Part shown: in pieces, positions 33,198-44,194 of the stretch
How the letters are laid out: every line of letters begins with the position of its first letter
Numbering within the stretch: position 1 is the first letter of the stretch
NCBI GenBank assembly: GCA_964036045.1
Contig: OZ038384.1
Span: 37,688,238 to 37,752,237, forward strand
Length of the DNA stretch: 64,000 nt
DNA from: Eutreptiella sp. 'Long Island Sound 2002'
Taxonomy: Eukaryota > Euglenozoa > Euglenophyceae > Eutreptiales > Eutreptiaceae
Direction: 5' to 3'
The notes under the pieces: generated by a model
Told to the model about the DNA's origin: nothing
Database searches by the model: none
Seen by the model: the letters and a program-made list of their open reading frames with translations, nothing else
Position numbers and translations under genes: made by a program

Positions 33198-35554
33198 AAG
33201 AAAGTCCCTACCAGGACCGGCCCTCGCTGTGCCCCTTCCGCCTGTTACCCCTGCTGATTTACTCCGGTTCAGCGATTGCATTCCTCAAATTCCAGGGTCC
33301 AAAATCCAAAAATATAAAAAATGTAATCCTCCTTCAACCCTGAACAGCAACCAGATCCCACAAATACAGCAATGACCCAATCCACAATCCAATCCACACT
33401 GCGGGCTTCCGTTCAGCACACCGGTCGTCCCACGGTGGCGGGCATGTACAAGAATTGCACCAAATAGGAAAGCCCTTAAATTGGCATATGAACACAAATA
33501 AAGCAAAGATGGGGAAAGATGGAAACTAGCACAATCACAGCCATGGACCCCTCATTCCCTGGACTCAAGACCTTCCCTTGACTCGCCAACATGCTGCCCT
33601 GAACCCAGTCAAATAAGATGGCTGAATGCCATGTGTCAAAAGTCACTACATAAACCCCAAAAATGTGTTCACTCCCAAGCCTCTAAATCCTAGCCCAATA
33701 GGGGAATTGGCATGTCATGGCCTAGAGTGGCACTCAGGACCATGCCTTACCCTGACATATACTTGGTTGGACTTGGAGTCGAATGGGCTTGGAGATATGT
33801 CCCATGAGTTTGAACTCATAACATGCCAAAAACTGCCAATTCACACCATATTGGCCATACATCAAATATATGCTCAAAATTGAAGTTACTACTTATCCGA
33901 AGGCTCAAAGCATGCATGGAATCGAAGTCTAGTATTCATGGAGGATAGAGACCAAAGGTCAATGCCCATGTACATCCCCACTTTACCCTCGAAACCCCTT
34001 CAGATATGGGCGCCAAGCACCGCCCAAGTCAGCCCATGATCTTGAGACCAATTCTTGTAATTCTTCGTGCGCCAAGCCAAATGAAGTATGCGATCTGGCA
34101 TATGGTGGTGTTCAACTCCAAAGCATATGCCACCATATGAACAACATACCGTGGTTCGACTCCTCATAGGCTTCTTGCTGTTTGCCAACCAGGTAAGTAC
34201 ACAAAACGCAAAAATGAGCAAAAATTGAGGTCAAAAACATGAAAATATGTCCAACTACAAAGTTGTCATGATAGTATATCTCTATGCTCACCCATGATAT
34301 CCGCTCATGGTTCAATGCACAAATAATTGGAACCATTTGCGAACAATTCCCCCACTTGGATCCCCAATCGGGCGCATGGAGATACCTTCGCCACTCATAT
34401 CTACATGCCCCATGAAAATGGGAGTGCACTCATGGATCTTTCTGCCAAACATACCATGAGCAATACATACGCGGTAGACTTAGTCTAGCGCTTTGAATTC
34501 CACAATTGGGACATGGGCAAAGCCCTTGTCACGTGTGGCTCTCCATCTCTTCGGCCACAACAAAGATATATAACATGGGCGTGAGCATATCAAGACATAT
34601 ACTACCAATATCACACATAGCCCTTAAAATTGGCACCCACCATGGTATGCCATGCCCCTCCATGGTCATAACCTTGGGTTAAATGGACGTGGGAACCTAA
34701 GGAAAGATGCTATGCAACCGCAAGACTTATGCGCTACACTCGAAAGTCATAATATCAAGTCCGGACACATGGTCAACAAGTTATAAACACGTTTCTACCT
34801 TCATGACCATGATCCTATGATACAATGAGTGTGTGTGACGACTTAAGGTGTTGGACCCTACCAAAAATAAGTTGAGACTGAGGCGCTTGAAACGCAACCT
34901 TCTTTATTCTCTTTCCTCACACTCGCGCGTAGATATGGCTTTTCAAAGTGGTCCCACGATTCACTTTTGTTTCCCTTATATCTCCAAGTCAAATGGGTGG
35001 CAAGTATAAGGGAAACCTGATTTGGGCATAGGGAAAGGAGTATGACCACTCGAAGAAGACCAAATCAAGTGCGGCGATGTCGAAGTCGAAATTCCGATTT
35101 CGACATCGCGAAAAATTCAGATTCAAATTTTCGAGTGCATATTTAGAAAATTGCGGAAGCAACGAACCCTTTACTGATGAAATCTGACCCTTCATCGGGG
35201 TTTCCGCCAAAATATCTGGAAATAACAGTTAACCAATCGGTTACCGCAAAATCGCGAGCCAACTGACAGTCGCCGATACATTGACCATCAGAACGGAAGG
35301 CGGAAAAATTACGGAAATATTATGATAAAAAAACCCTGTTGATTCCTGATATTCTGATATATAAATCTCAGCTGGCGGCGCCTAGGTACTGAATATGGCC
35401 GCTCATAGCCGGAATGGCCAAACCTATCGCACTATCACATCAGGTTAGGTCAGGTGGACCGGAGAGTATGATATCAGCCAATGGCGGCTTGCCGGCACAT
35501 AGATACACACCCCAAGTGACCCAAAGATGGCCACGGGGGCCCGAACCGGCTTCA
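33198..35554 (-). repeat. 3' LTR of the older chromovirus
   Basis: The right end (plus) reads GGCTTCA and is followed by a pyrimidine run, so on the minus strand an LTR starts TGAAGCCGG just after a purine tract, as in the younger element (TGAAGCGG). The section 34960-35380 is clearly related to 46610-47010 of the young LTR, including a shared hairpin and CCCTGTTGATTCCTGAT. The left end is uncertain: it is set where the neighbouring LTR fragment stops, and no TG...CA end was confirmed there. Confidence 0.6.
35074..35109 (-). other. LTR hairpin conserved between two chromoviruses
   Basis: An 11-bp stem GCGATGTCGAA/TTCGACATCGC encloses GTCGAAATTCCGAT. The equivalent in the young LTR (46723-46756 and 63449-63482) has GGATGTCGAA/TTCGACATCC, so one G-C pair is replaced by C-G with pairing kept. 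Confidence 0.7.
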
Positions 35555-35565
35555 TCCCCCTTCTC
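35555..35565 (-). other. polypurine tract of the older chromovirus
   Basis: GAGAAGGGGGA on the minus strand, directly before the LTR start TGAAGCC. Confidence 0.65.
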
Positions 35566-35947
35566 AGAGCGTTGTTACCGCTCGGAAGTCATTGAAGAGA
35601 GGACGGGAGGACCCCAATGGGCTCCAACCCCCCCCCCCATGTCCCAAGGACACATGGAGGCCCCACACCCGTCGTAGGCGTCCCCCACGCCCCAAGGGAG
35701 GGATGAGGACACTCATAATCGGTGCCCTACGCCATATCCGGTCTCCTCTTGATCTACAACATGGACCAAGGGGATCAAAGATAGAGAAACGTCGTCGGTC
35801 GACCCAAATAAGTATACCACAATGAAATATATATGTGGAGATCGAGTGAAGGGGGTATATGGCCAATCAAGGCCCCAAAATCCCCGGATGAACGCCCTCA
35901 CCCATCTCCCAAGCACAAAAACAAACAAAAATGCCAAGGGGGATCCA
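35566..35947 (-). other. 3' untranslated region of the older chromovirus
   Basis: Lies between the chromodomain stop and the polypurine tract. No gene seen. Confidence 0.45.
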
Positions 35948-36420
35948 TTACGGTGCTACAGCAGCAACCAAATGGACCAACACGTCCTTGACATCCAAAG
36001 AAATATTCTTTTTCTTCAGATAGTCCATCCAGACCGTGGTATACCTCGGCACGAAACTGCTCGGAGGCTCCCACGCATCCCTGGATGCGGCGAATCCCTT
36101 CCAACGGACTTTATAAAGCCTCCCCCCAGGCGTCCCCGGGTCCGGCTTGTCCGCCAGGATCTTCTCAGCGGTGGAGTCGTCGTCCTCACCCTCGTCGTCC
36201 GAGTCCACATCGCCGGCCGTGAACTCGAAGGTGACGGGACGTCCGCTGGGGTCTGGTGCTCGAGACGAAGCTGGGTATGGTCACGGTCCAGGATCTTGTT
36301 ATCCCCCACATGAACCGCATACACATCCTGCCCGACCTTCCGCACGATTACCCCCGGCACATACCAAGATGCCTGCCGATGCCTGGATAGGACATCCTTG
36401 TGGTGCCGCTCCACCCTCAC
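35948..36420 (-). pseudogene. chromodomain and integrase C-terminus, older chromovirus
   Basis: The frame 36208-35948 contains STAEKILADKPDPG, then RLYKVRWKGFAASRDAWEPP and SFVPRYTTVW, a chromodomain with its aromatic residues (YKVRWKG and W). The frame 36420-36016 before it has SWYVPGVIVRKVGQDVYAVHV, the integrase C-terminal fold. The two are out of frame. Chromodomains direct integration of this retrotransposon group to particular chromatin. Confidence 0.8.
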
Positions 36421-37421
36421 GGTGTCTTGGAGAGCATACTTCTGGACTTTTCCTGCTTGAAGTACTTGGCCCTCTTGTCATGCTCGTCCCGAAGTGCCTT
36501 GCACACCTTGGCCGCCGTGTCGTCCGCCTCAGCCATCATAGCATTCAAATCCCGGGCCACTTTGCCATGGTTCAACCACGGGAGAGTGCGTGACACTCGA
36601 TCCCGTAGAAACAGGATACGATGGGGCGACAGTCCAGTGGGTCCCGGAAGGTCGTGATACGCTTGGGGTATTCTCCACAGCGAATTATACCAATTCCGGC
36701 CTGGTTCGTCGATGTGCAGCTGGCGGAACTTCTCGAACATCTACCGCCCGGCCACCTCAGCTCGGCCATTCGACCGGCTGTGGTATGCCACGGTCTTGGC
36801 GTGCCGAATACCCATGTGCTTGCACATCGTCTTGAACCACGTCCCCACAAACTGACTGCCACGATCGCTGCAGATGACAGCCGGGACATCAAAAATCGTC
36901 AGCCAATGCCTGATCATGGCATTAGCGACGTTCTTGGCCTGCAGCCCCACTCCATGCTTGTCCTTCTTGTCCTTCTTCTTGGACTTCTTGCCAGGGACCG
37001 CCACAATATACCCACTGTGCCTATCCACCGCCAGGATGACACAGTCGTAGGTCTCTTTCTCCACGGTGACCTCAGGCATGGCGAATACATCCATGGCCAC
37101 GGACCGCATAGGGGCCTCCGGTATAGCCGTGTACACCGGGTTGCCCGCTGTGGAGTGGTTGGGGCTCTTCGTGGCCCGACACACGGCGCAGTCGCTGCAG
37201 TACTTGTCCAGGATGGCGTAGTACCCCGGTGGGAACTTGAAGCGCCACTCCAGGTCCTGCTGCATCTTGTCCCGACCAGGATGCATGAGCTGGGCGTTGT
37301 GCCAGTGGTCAATGAGCTCCTCCACTCGGTTCTCAGGGACCAGTAGCTTGTCCCTGAGGAACAGTTTGTCCCCATCCTCGGTCGAGCCCTCAGGCCACTC
37401 GTCGTCCGACGGAGCGCTCAC
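36417..37421 (-). pseudogene. integrase core, older chromovirus
   Basis: Two frames separated by a TAG at 36741. The first holds IDHWHNAQLMHPGRDKMQ (zinc-binding HH), YCSDCAVCRATKSP (CC), SVAMDVFAMPEV (catalytic Asp), ICSDRGSQFVGTWF (second Asp) and NGRAEVAGR (catalytic Glu); the second continues MFEKFRQLHIDEPGRNW. The stop replaces what is Gln in the young element at the same place, consistent with CAG to TAG decay. Confidence 0.8.
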
Positions 37422-38360
37422 GGCATTCCAGTGCTCCAGTGCTCGGATGCCGCGTAGTCATCCGACCAGTCCTCTGTGAGCACCGACCTGACTAGCTCTA
37501 CAGGGGCCACCATCCATTGCTCGAGGGTTTCCTCTCGAATAGCTTGGACGCGGGCACCCCGGAACTTGGCCAGGTCAGTACGGTTTCCCATCACCACAAA
37601 GCACTTGAACCCTTTTTGCTCCATGGCCTTCTCCATCTCGATGATGCGCTTGGCCTCCTCGGTTTCCTCGGCGTCCCCATGGCTGGATATGTCCATCCAC
37701 GCCTTGCCCGCGGGGTAGGCCCATCGACTGAGGCAATCTGCCACAGTGTTGTCCTTCCCCGGGACGTATACGACGCTGAGGTCGAACTTGGCGAACGTCT
37801 CATGCCATCGGGCCCTCCTTGCCGCCGGTCCCGAGGGGGTGTCGACGTGCTCCTTGTGCCAGCTCTGCAAGGACTGATGGTCCGTGCAAACCACCATCGG
37901 TTGCAATCCCATGTGGCCAGACCACTTCCTGAGCGCACAAACAATGGCGTACGTCTTCTTCTCCCTCGCGGTCCAGGAGCGGCGTTGGCTCTCGGCCAGG
38001 ATTCGACTCCAAAACAGTACGGGTACGTGCGACCCGTCGTCCCGGATCTGCTCGAGGACTGCCCCTACAGCATAGTCCGAGGCGTCCGTCCGTAGCACGA
38101 ATCCCTTGTCCGGGTCCACCAGGAATAACCCCAGCTGCCCCAGGAGTCGCTCCTTCAGGCGGCTGAACGCATCTTCGGCCTCAGGGGTCCAGGCAAGCTT
38201 CTTCTTCTCCCCTTCCGGCCATCGAACTTCCCCACCTGCAGCATCTTGTGCAGCGGCCCCGAGAGTTCTGCATACATCCGGACATAGCCCGAATAGTAAT
38301 TGCAGAACCCCATGAAGGACCGGAGTTCGCTGATGGTCTGGGGCTTCTCCCAGTGGTGCA
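37418..38360 (-). pseudogene. RT thumb and RNase H, older chromovirus, cut by insertion
   Basis: From 38360 downward: HHWEKPQTISELRSFMGFCNYYSGY (end of RT), ALVWT-type block as LAWTPEAEDAFSRLK, KGFVLRTDASDYAVGAVLEQ (RNase H Asp), VPVLFWSRILAESQRRSW and TDHQSLQSWHKEHVDTP, then DNTVADCLSRWA. Upstream RT is missing because a TACC-tailed element begins at 38361; the rest should lie beyond 64000. The frame is out of register with the integrase. Confidence 0.8.
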
Positions 38361-38376
38361 GGTAGGTAGGTAGGTA
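38361..38376 (-). repeat. TACC tail of the second LINE-like element
   Basis: Four TACC units on the minus strand, directly next to the chromovirus RT coding sequence. Confidence 0.7.
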
Positions 38377-38943
38377 TCTTCGGGAGCTCGGGATGCCTCC
38401 TTTGACATTGCAGGAAGAAGGTCTTACCAAGGGGACGTCCTGTCCCTCCCACTGCCCTATGTCAGGTGCCTCTTGAGCCGCTCCCGCATGTGCTTGGGAA
38501 GGCATTGTCGCGGCCACCCGGTCCATGTTTCCCAGGTGGGAGGGTGTCCCCACATGTGTCCATGGGTAGGGCCACATGCCCCCTCCTTTGGGCGGCAGCT
38601 CTGGGGGGCTGCCCAGCCGTGTGGAGTATCTCTCACCACGAGGGGTATTGCTCCCGCTTGTCTACGGTACGACCGCCTCACCCTTGTGGCTTGAGTTGCG
38701 GGGCCACTCTGCTTGGCAGGTGACCCCCTCCTGGACTGTGTACCGGCTCGCCTGTCACCGGTTGCTTCCATGGCTCCGGGTGACGTTTGCCATGGTCCTC
38801 GATGCAGCCTGGCCGGGCTCGGACCAGTGGCTTTGGAGTACCGCTCCTGCCACTGGCCCGGTGGGTCGGCTGGGTCGCCCCAGTGCGTCCGACCCATGGG
38901 GTATTGGTTCTTTCCTGTCCCTCGGCTGCCCTATGTGTGTGTA
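38377..38943 (-). other. 3' terminal region of the LINE-like element, no gene
   Basis: Mixed GC-rich sequence between the tail and the 65-bp repeat; frames are open on both strands but show no domain. Confidence 0.4.
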
Positions 38944-39138
38944 GCGTCCTGGGCCGTTGGGCTCCTGTTCACCGGTGTGCCCGCGCGGTTTGCTGTGGTG
39001 CGTCTGCGGTGTCCTGGGCCAGCTGGCTCCTGTTCACCGGTGTGCCCGCTCTGTGTGTTGTGTTGCATGTGCGGTGTCCTGGGCCCCTGGGCTCCTGTTT
39101 ACCGGTGTGCGTGCTGTGTGCGGTGCGCGTGTGCCATG
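38944..39138. repeat. tandem repeat, three copies of 65 bp
   Basis: Each copy has GTCCTGGGCC, GGCTCCTGTT and ACCGGTGTGC; GTCCTGGGCC begins at 38946, 39011 and 39076. Confidence 0.8.
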
Positions 39139-39175
39139 GGTGGATGTGTCCCTCTTCCTCCCCCCCTAATGTTCG

Positions 39176-39240
39176 TTTTTTTTTTTTTTTTTTTTTTTTT
39201 GTTTTTTTTGAAAAAAGAAAAAGAAAAAACAAAAAAGAGG
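39176..39240. repeat. homopolymer block T25, then T8, then A-rich
   Basis: Twenty-five T, G, eight T, G and an A-rich run. On the element's own strand this is a pyrimidine run followed by long A runs. Confidence 0.85.
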
Positions 39241-39390
39241 AAAACAGAGGCGCGCGTACACTGCAGGCACAGGCATGGGCAGCTGGTGCGGCGGTGCTAT
39301 AGCGTTGTGTCCTCTGGCGTGTGTCGCTGGTGCTGTAGCGGCGGTCGCGCCCCAGGGGTGCGGCTCGCGTGTCCTGATGTACATGGGTAT

Positions 39391-39768
39391 GGGTCAGGGG
39401 TGGGTTTGGTTAGGTGTCTCTTTGCTTCTGGTGCTGGCTGGTTAGGCGGCTGTGTGGGCTGTGGCTGTGGGCTGTGTCTACGCATTTCCCTCAGCGGGCC
39501 TGGTTTGGAGTCAAGGGTTGACGGTTTCGGGTTGTGGCTCGGGTTTGATTTGTGTTGGGGCTTCGGCCCGGTTTGGCTTGGGTCAGGGTGGGTTTGGTGA
39601 GGTGTTTCTTTGCTTCTGGTGCTGGCTGGTTAGGCGCCTGTGTGGGCTGTGGGTGTGGGCTGTGGTTGCGTTGTTCCCTCGGCGGGTTTGGTTAGGAGTC
39701 AAGGGTTAGCGGTTTCGGGGTGTGGCTCGGGTTTGATTTGTGCTTGTGTTCTGGCTCGGTTAGGCGGT
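39391..39768. repeat. tandem repeat, two copies of about 189 bp
   Basis: Copies start at 39391 and 39580. Both contain TTTGCTTCTGGTGCTGGCTG, GAGTCAAGGGTT and TGTGGCTCGGGTTTGATTTG. Size and place recall the ~186-bp repeat near the tail of the other LINE, though the sequence differs. Confidence 0.8.
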
Positions 39769-40493
39769 TGCGCGGGGCCGGGCGTGTGGGTAGCGGCGTC
39801 CACGGAGTCGTGCGCCCGAGGCGGGTGCGGGGTGGTGCGTGTGGGCCGGCCGTTGGCCGGTGGCCTCACTGGGAGTCCCACACGGGGGGGTCGGCGGGCG
39901 TGCCGGGGGCGTACGCAGCGTGCAGGTTGGGCAGCTGCGGGCGCACGTGCAGGGCGTCGGCCTGCCCGATGGGGACCTCACTGAGGACCGAGGGGTTGGC
40001 GGTAGGTAGTATGCGATGCCCGTGAGGGGTGGTGGTGGGGAGCGGGAGGATGTCCGCGGCCCGCGACGTGGGGGCGAACATGGCGTGGGTCGGGTGCGGC
40101 CCTGGGAGTGGTGCTGGGGGGAGCGGGACCACAGGACGGCGGTCTACTGTGAGGTGCCAAGTGCCGCGATGGTGGAGGAGCCGGACTAGGGCGATGCTGT
40201 GGCGCAGTGTGTGGGGCTGGGTGCTGGGCGGCGTGGGGACGTGCGGCGGGAGGGGGGGGGGGGGGCGGGGCGGTGGCGTGGGAGGGGGCACGGCGGAGGA
40301 GTGACGTCAGTGACGTGTGTGTCGTGCTGAGGGTGGAGAGGAGCCCACGGTATCGGGCCCGGGTTCGGCGCCTTTGGGCGTAGTGGTGCTCGTTGTCGTG
40401 TGCGTTGGCTTCCTTCGGCGTCCGGTTTGTTTGGTGACTTATGGGCGGGGCCTGGCGTGGCGCCCCGTGGTGGTGCTGTGCTGGATAACGGGG
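39769..40493. other. GC-rich noncoding part of the LINE-like element
   Basis: Frames are open on both strands but none has a recognisable domain. A G-run lies at about 40250-40265. Confidence 0.35.
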
Positions 40494-41534
40494 TTAGATG
40501 GCGGCGCCGCTGGCCGGGGGGTCAGGCGCGTCGTGTTGTGTGGCGCGCAGGGCTTCTGGGGTGTTGTGGGTGTCGCCGGTGTCGGTGCGCCGACGCTTGT
40601 GGGGTGGTGAGGGGGTGTGTGCGTGCGGGGCTGGGCTTTGGGTGATGTCCCACAGGCGGATGCCGTCTCGCCGTGCTTCCTGGAGGGTCTCCCGCAGGCG
40701 CCTGAGGACGTACGGGTGGTCCTGGGGCGCGGGGAGGTTGCGGGGGTGGACTCCCAGGGGGTGGAGCGCATCGGCCAGCATGGCTTCCCATGCGGCCTGC
40801 GGCATCCACCCCCCCGCCGGCCGGAGGCGGCAGTTCTCCACCGACCCCTTGCGGGGCCGATGGACCAGGCCCTCGAGGGAGGGCTCTCCCCGGGCCCACT
40901 TCCGCAGCTCCCAGAGCTGCGTGTGGGTCCAGCGCTGCCACCACTGTTCCTGGGCGGGCCTGCGGTCTTGGGCGGAGGAGTGGGCGTGGGTGGGTGTGAT
41001 GGGGTCGTGGGGGCCGGCGGCGGTGGCGGGCCTGGGGGATTCCTCGTAGTCCTGTTCCGTGGGGGTGCGCGGGGAGTGGGGGTGCACGCGGATGTGGACC
41101 CGCGGGTGTGCGCGTACGGTCTCCGCCTCGGGGTTGGGCGGGGATTCGTGGCGGCGGCGGTAGTGGGGCATGCGTTGCATGTGGGCTGTCATCGGGGGCC
41201 GGTAGGGGGGCGTGGGCGCTGCTGGTGGACCCTGGAGCGGTCCGTGGGCCCGGGGTGCGGGTTTTGGGAGGTGGTGGGACGAGGCGCGCCGCGCTTCGGC
41301 CGCGGCGCGCTCCGCCATGAAGGTGGTGACGGTGGTGTCGGTGACGGTGGGGGGGCGCCGCGCTGGGCGCTGCTGCCTTCGGGCCTGGGACGGCTGGGGC
41401 CGGATGTCGTAGAGGACATCCTGGGGGGGCCGGGCCCGAGCTGCCGTCGTGGCGCCGGGTTTGGGCCTGGGCTTGGGCTTGGCTGCGGGCTGCCCTTTGG
41501 CGGCGGCCTTGGGCTTCGGCTGGGTCGTGGGCAT
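40494..41534 (-). CDS. 346-codon ORF with basic Pro-rich start and Trp-rich C-terminus, unknown
   Basis: Starts with ATG at 41534. The first half is Lys/Pro/Ala-rich (PKPKAAAKGQPAAKPKPRPK). From about residue 200 the composition turns ordinary: QEQWWQRWTHTQLWELRKWA, then LEGLVHRPRKGSVENCRL, MPQAAWEAMLADALHPLGVH and YVLRRLRETLQEARRDG. A basic KRRRTD near the end could be a nuclear localisation signal. No known family is recognised. There is a weak resemblance in spacing (W...L...W..ML..AL) to the last 100 residues of the 816-codon ORF at 25057-27507, which also lies before a TACC tail. Confidence 0.5.
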   Translation of the reverse strand: MPTTQPKPKAAAKGQPAAKPKPRPKPGATTAARARPPQDVLYDIRPQPSQARRQQRPARRPPTVTDTTVTTFMAERAAAEARRASSHHLPKPAPRAHGPLQGPPAAPTPPYRPPMTAHMQRMPHYRRRHESPPNPEAETVRAHPRVHIRVHPHSPRTPTEQDYEESPRPATAAGPHDPITPTHAHSSAQDRRPAQEQWWQRWTHTQLWELRKWARGEPSLEGLVHRPRKGSVENCRLRPAGGWMPQAAWEAMLADALHPLGVHPRNLPAPQDHPYVLRRLRETLQEARRDGIRLWDITQSPAPHAHTPSPPHKRRRTDTGDTHNTPEALRATQHDAPDPPASGAAI

Positions 41535-41882
41535 GGGCTTCGCCGGGGCGTGGGCTTTGGCGGCGGTGGGGCTGCTCGCGGTGGGGGCGGGTTTGGAGGC
41601 CCGTTTGGGAGGTGTCCCCCGCGGCCTGGGGGGTGGAGTGCTGGATGAGGACGTGGTGGTGGTGGTGGTGGATGAGGTTGTGGAGTCGGAGGCGGAGGAG
41701 AGGGCCGCGGGAGACGGCGGAGGGTCCCGGGCCTCGGGGGCGGGCGTATGATGCTGGGTCCTGTAAGTAGCGAGAACGCGGGTGCAGGTTCGGGCATCGG
41801 GCGTGTGCGCGCGTTTTCCCTGGTGATCCGTGCGTGCTGGTGCTGGCGTGGCGGTGTTGTCTCGGCTGTGCGGGCACGTGGG

Positions 41883-44194
41883 TTACCCGGGGGGTGGCCA
41901 TATCTGCTCCAGGACGCGGGGGTGTGTCTGCTGGAGGTAGTCGAGGGTCTCGAAGAAGCATCGCTGGATGCCGGGCATGTCCCCCTCTGTGAGGTGGGGG
42001 TAGTTTTGGGTGGGGGTGTGGGGGCCCGGCCATAGCAGCGCCATGAGGCGGGCTGCCACCATGTACGGGCATAGTTGTGGGGTGGTGGGGCGTGGGGGGG
42101 TGGGTCCCCCGCGGTTTGGGGGGGCTTCCATCTGCTGGGGGCGCAGCGTGACCACCCACACCCATCGGTCCGCGGGGATCCCCCAGGTCCGTTGGGTCCA
42201 CTTGGCGAGGCAATACATCGCCCTACCAAGGCCCTGGTAGCTGCTGCGGATGGAGAGCAGCGCGTCCAGGGATTCGGGTTCCCACGTGCCCCAGATGTGG
42301 GGGTCGTCCGGGTCTTCCCCCCTGGCGTACGTGTCGGGGCCCGGGTTGTGTGTGGGGGGGGTGTAGTCGGCGGGGAGGAGGGAGTCGGTGCCGTGTACCA
42401 CCCAGTGGTCTGTGGGTGCGTGGTAGGTGGTGGTGGAGAGGGTGTAGTGCAGATTGTACATGAGGGTCATGTACGTGGAGGGGGCTGGCTGCTGCTCGTC
42501 GGGGGTGGGGATGTCCCCCGGGACGTGGTGCCGGAAGTTGCTTAGGGAGGCCATCCGGGCCACCCATGTTTCCCGCTCCCACTCTTTGGTGCTGTTGGGG
42601 GTGGCGTCGGGTGGGGGGTGGGCCATGTTGGGCTCGCGGTAGCGGGTGCGGCCCTGGGTGCTGTCCCGCTCTGGCACGGGGTGTCCGACCAGGTGTCGCC
42701 CCCAGTCGATGGGGGGTACCCAGATCCGGCTCCCCGTGGGGGGCGGGCTCTCGCCGTCCGGGGTGGCGCGTGGGGGGCGCTCGTGTCGGGCGACGTGGAG
42801 GAAGGCGTCGAAGAGGAAGTCTCTGACGCCTTCCCCCAGGGTGGCCGCCTGGACCAGGGTGGCCGCCTGGATGGGGGTGCTGGTGCCGGAGGTGCGGAGG
42901 TACAGCACGACGTCCTGTTCCCCGACCCCCCGGAGGTGCTGCCGTACCGCTGCGGGGTTGTGCAGGGCGTAGGGTTCGGCCGGTGCGGCGACTGGTGGTG
43001 CGGGGTGTGATGGGGGGGGTGGTGTGGGTTGGGGGGGGTGGTCATCGTTGTCGCGCGTGGGGTCCGGTGATGGGGTCTCTTGCGGCGGTCGCGGGAGGGG
43101 GGATTCGCGGTGGCATGTGTCGGCGGGGGCATCGACATCGATTGGCTGGTGCTGGCTGCCGCGTGTTGTGTCCGTGGCCTGGTCTCGGGGGGGGGGCGGG
43201 GGGGGGTGGTGTGGGGGTGGCGCTGTTGGTGTCGGGGGGGGCGGGGGTGGGTGTTGTGCTGGCTGGGGGTCTGGGCGTCCCTGTGGGTCGTGTGGGTGTT
43301 GCGTGTGTGCGCCGTGTGGCCCTTGCGGTTCCTGACTGGTTGTGGTGCCGGGGTGTGGGTGGGAGGCGGCCGCATGAGCGTCCGGGTGGGGCTGTGGTCC
43401 GTATGTAATGGGTGGCTGCCGGTGGATGGTGCTTGCTGGTATGGGGTGTGGGTGGGGGGGCTGCTGGTGGTGGTGGGGTGGGGGGGGCGGGGGTGGGTGT
43501 TGTGCCGGCTGGGGGTCCGGGCGTCCCTGTGGGTCGTGTGGGTGTTGCGTGTGTGCGCCGTGTGGCCCTTGCGGTTCTTGACTGGTCGCGGTGCCGGGGT
43601 GCGGGTGGGAGGCGACCGCATGAGCCCCCGGGTGGGGCTGTGGTCCGTATGTGATGGGTGGCTGCTGGTGGATGGTGCTCGCTGGTATGGGGTGTGGGTG
43701 GGGGGGCTGTTGGTGGTGGTGGGGCGCCCCTACTCGGTCCTGGTGTTGCCGGTGTGCGTGCGCGGCTCCTCGCGGGTCCATGGGGGTGTACCGTGGCTTG
43801 TATGCCGTGGGCCCGTGTAGCGGGGGCGGCGGGTGGTGCTGGACCGCGTGGTGGTGGTGTGGAGGGTGTGTTGGTTGTGTGTGGTACCCCGGCGTTGGTG
43901 GGTGTGGTGGCAGGGGCTGGTGGTGGTGGTACACGTGATGGTGTGGTGCGGTGATGTGCGCTATGTGGGGTGGGTGGTTCGCGGGGCCTGGTTGTGCTGG
44001 GGCGTGGTGGGGATGTAGCTGGTGGGGGCCGCTGTAGTTTGGGGGCATTAGGGGGTAGGGGTTGGGAGGGACGGGGGCGTGGCGGTGGTGTTGGTGGTGC
44101 CATGTCCCCTGGCTCTGCGCGTACGGTGGTCCTGGCATGGTGTGGACGTGTGTGGGCGGTGGTGGCTGACTGGGCTGCAGGGTTTGGGTGCTGC
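41883..44194 (-). pseudogene. His/Pro-rich ORF with structured C-terminus, interrupted by a retrotransposon
   Basis: The minus frame runs open from the chromovirus joint at 44194 to the stop at 41883, and stays open in the same frame on the other side (64000-63871). About 480 residues are rich in His, Pro and Gln, including two in-frame copies of an 82-residue unit (246-bp spacing, for example at 43252 and 43498). The last 280 residues look folded: IWVPPIDWGRHLVGHPV, KEWERETWVARMASLSNFR, YMTLMYNLHYTLSTTTYH, WVVHGTDSLLPADY, YCLAKWTQRTWGIPADRWVW. No family is recognised. It was intact when the young chromovirus landed in it. Confidence 0.5.
44191..44194. repeat. target-site duplication, left copy, young chromovirus
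   Basis: CTGC here and at 63867-63870. Joining the flanks with one copy keeps the surrounding His/Pro-rich frame open. Confidence 0.7.

Larger units (their letters stand above)
38361..44194 (-). mobile_element. second TACC-tailed LINE-like element, 3' part
   Basis: On the minus strand this element ends in TACC units that join directly to chromovirus RT sequence at 38360. It holds, from 5' to 3', a His/Pro-rich ORF (continuing at 63871-64000 across the young chromovirus), a second ORF (41534-40494), a ~189-bp tandem repeat, an A-rich block, a 65-bp tandem repeat and the tail. No RT is visible in this part. It is called LINE-like because of the tail shared with the 19252-30750 element; the 5' end and its target duplication are outside the window. 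Confidence 0.5.

Noticed and set aside
38944-39138. CRISPR-like array
   Set aside because: The 65-bp units are adjacent without unique spacers, in a eukaryotic transposon context.
40617-41648. 343-codon plus-strand frame rich in Gly and Val
   Set aside because: It is the complement of the Pro-rich minus ORFs and has no domain.
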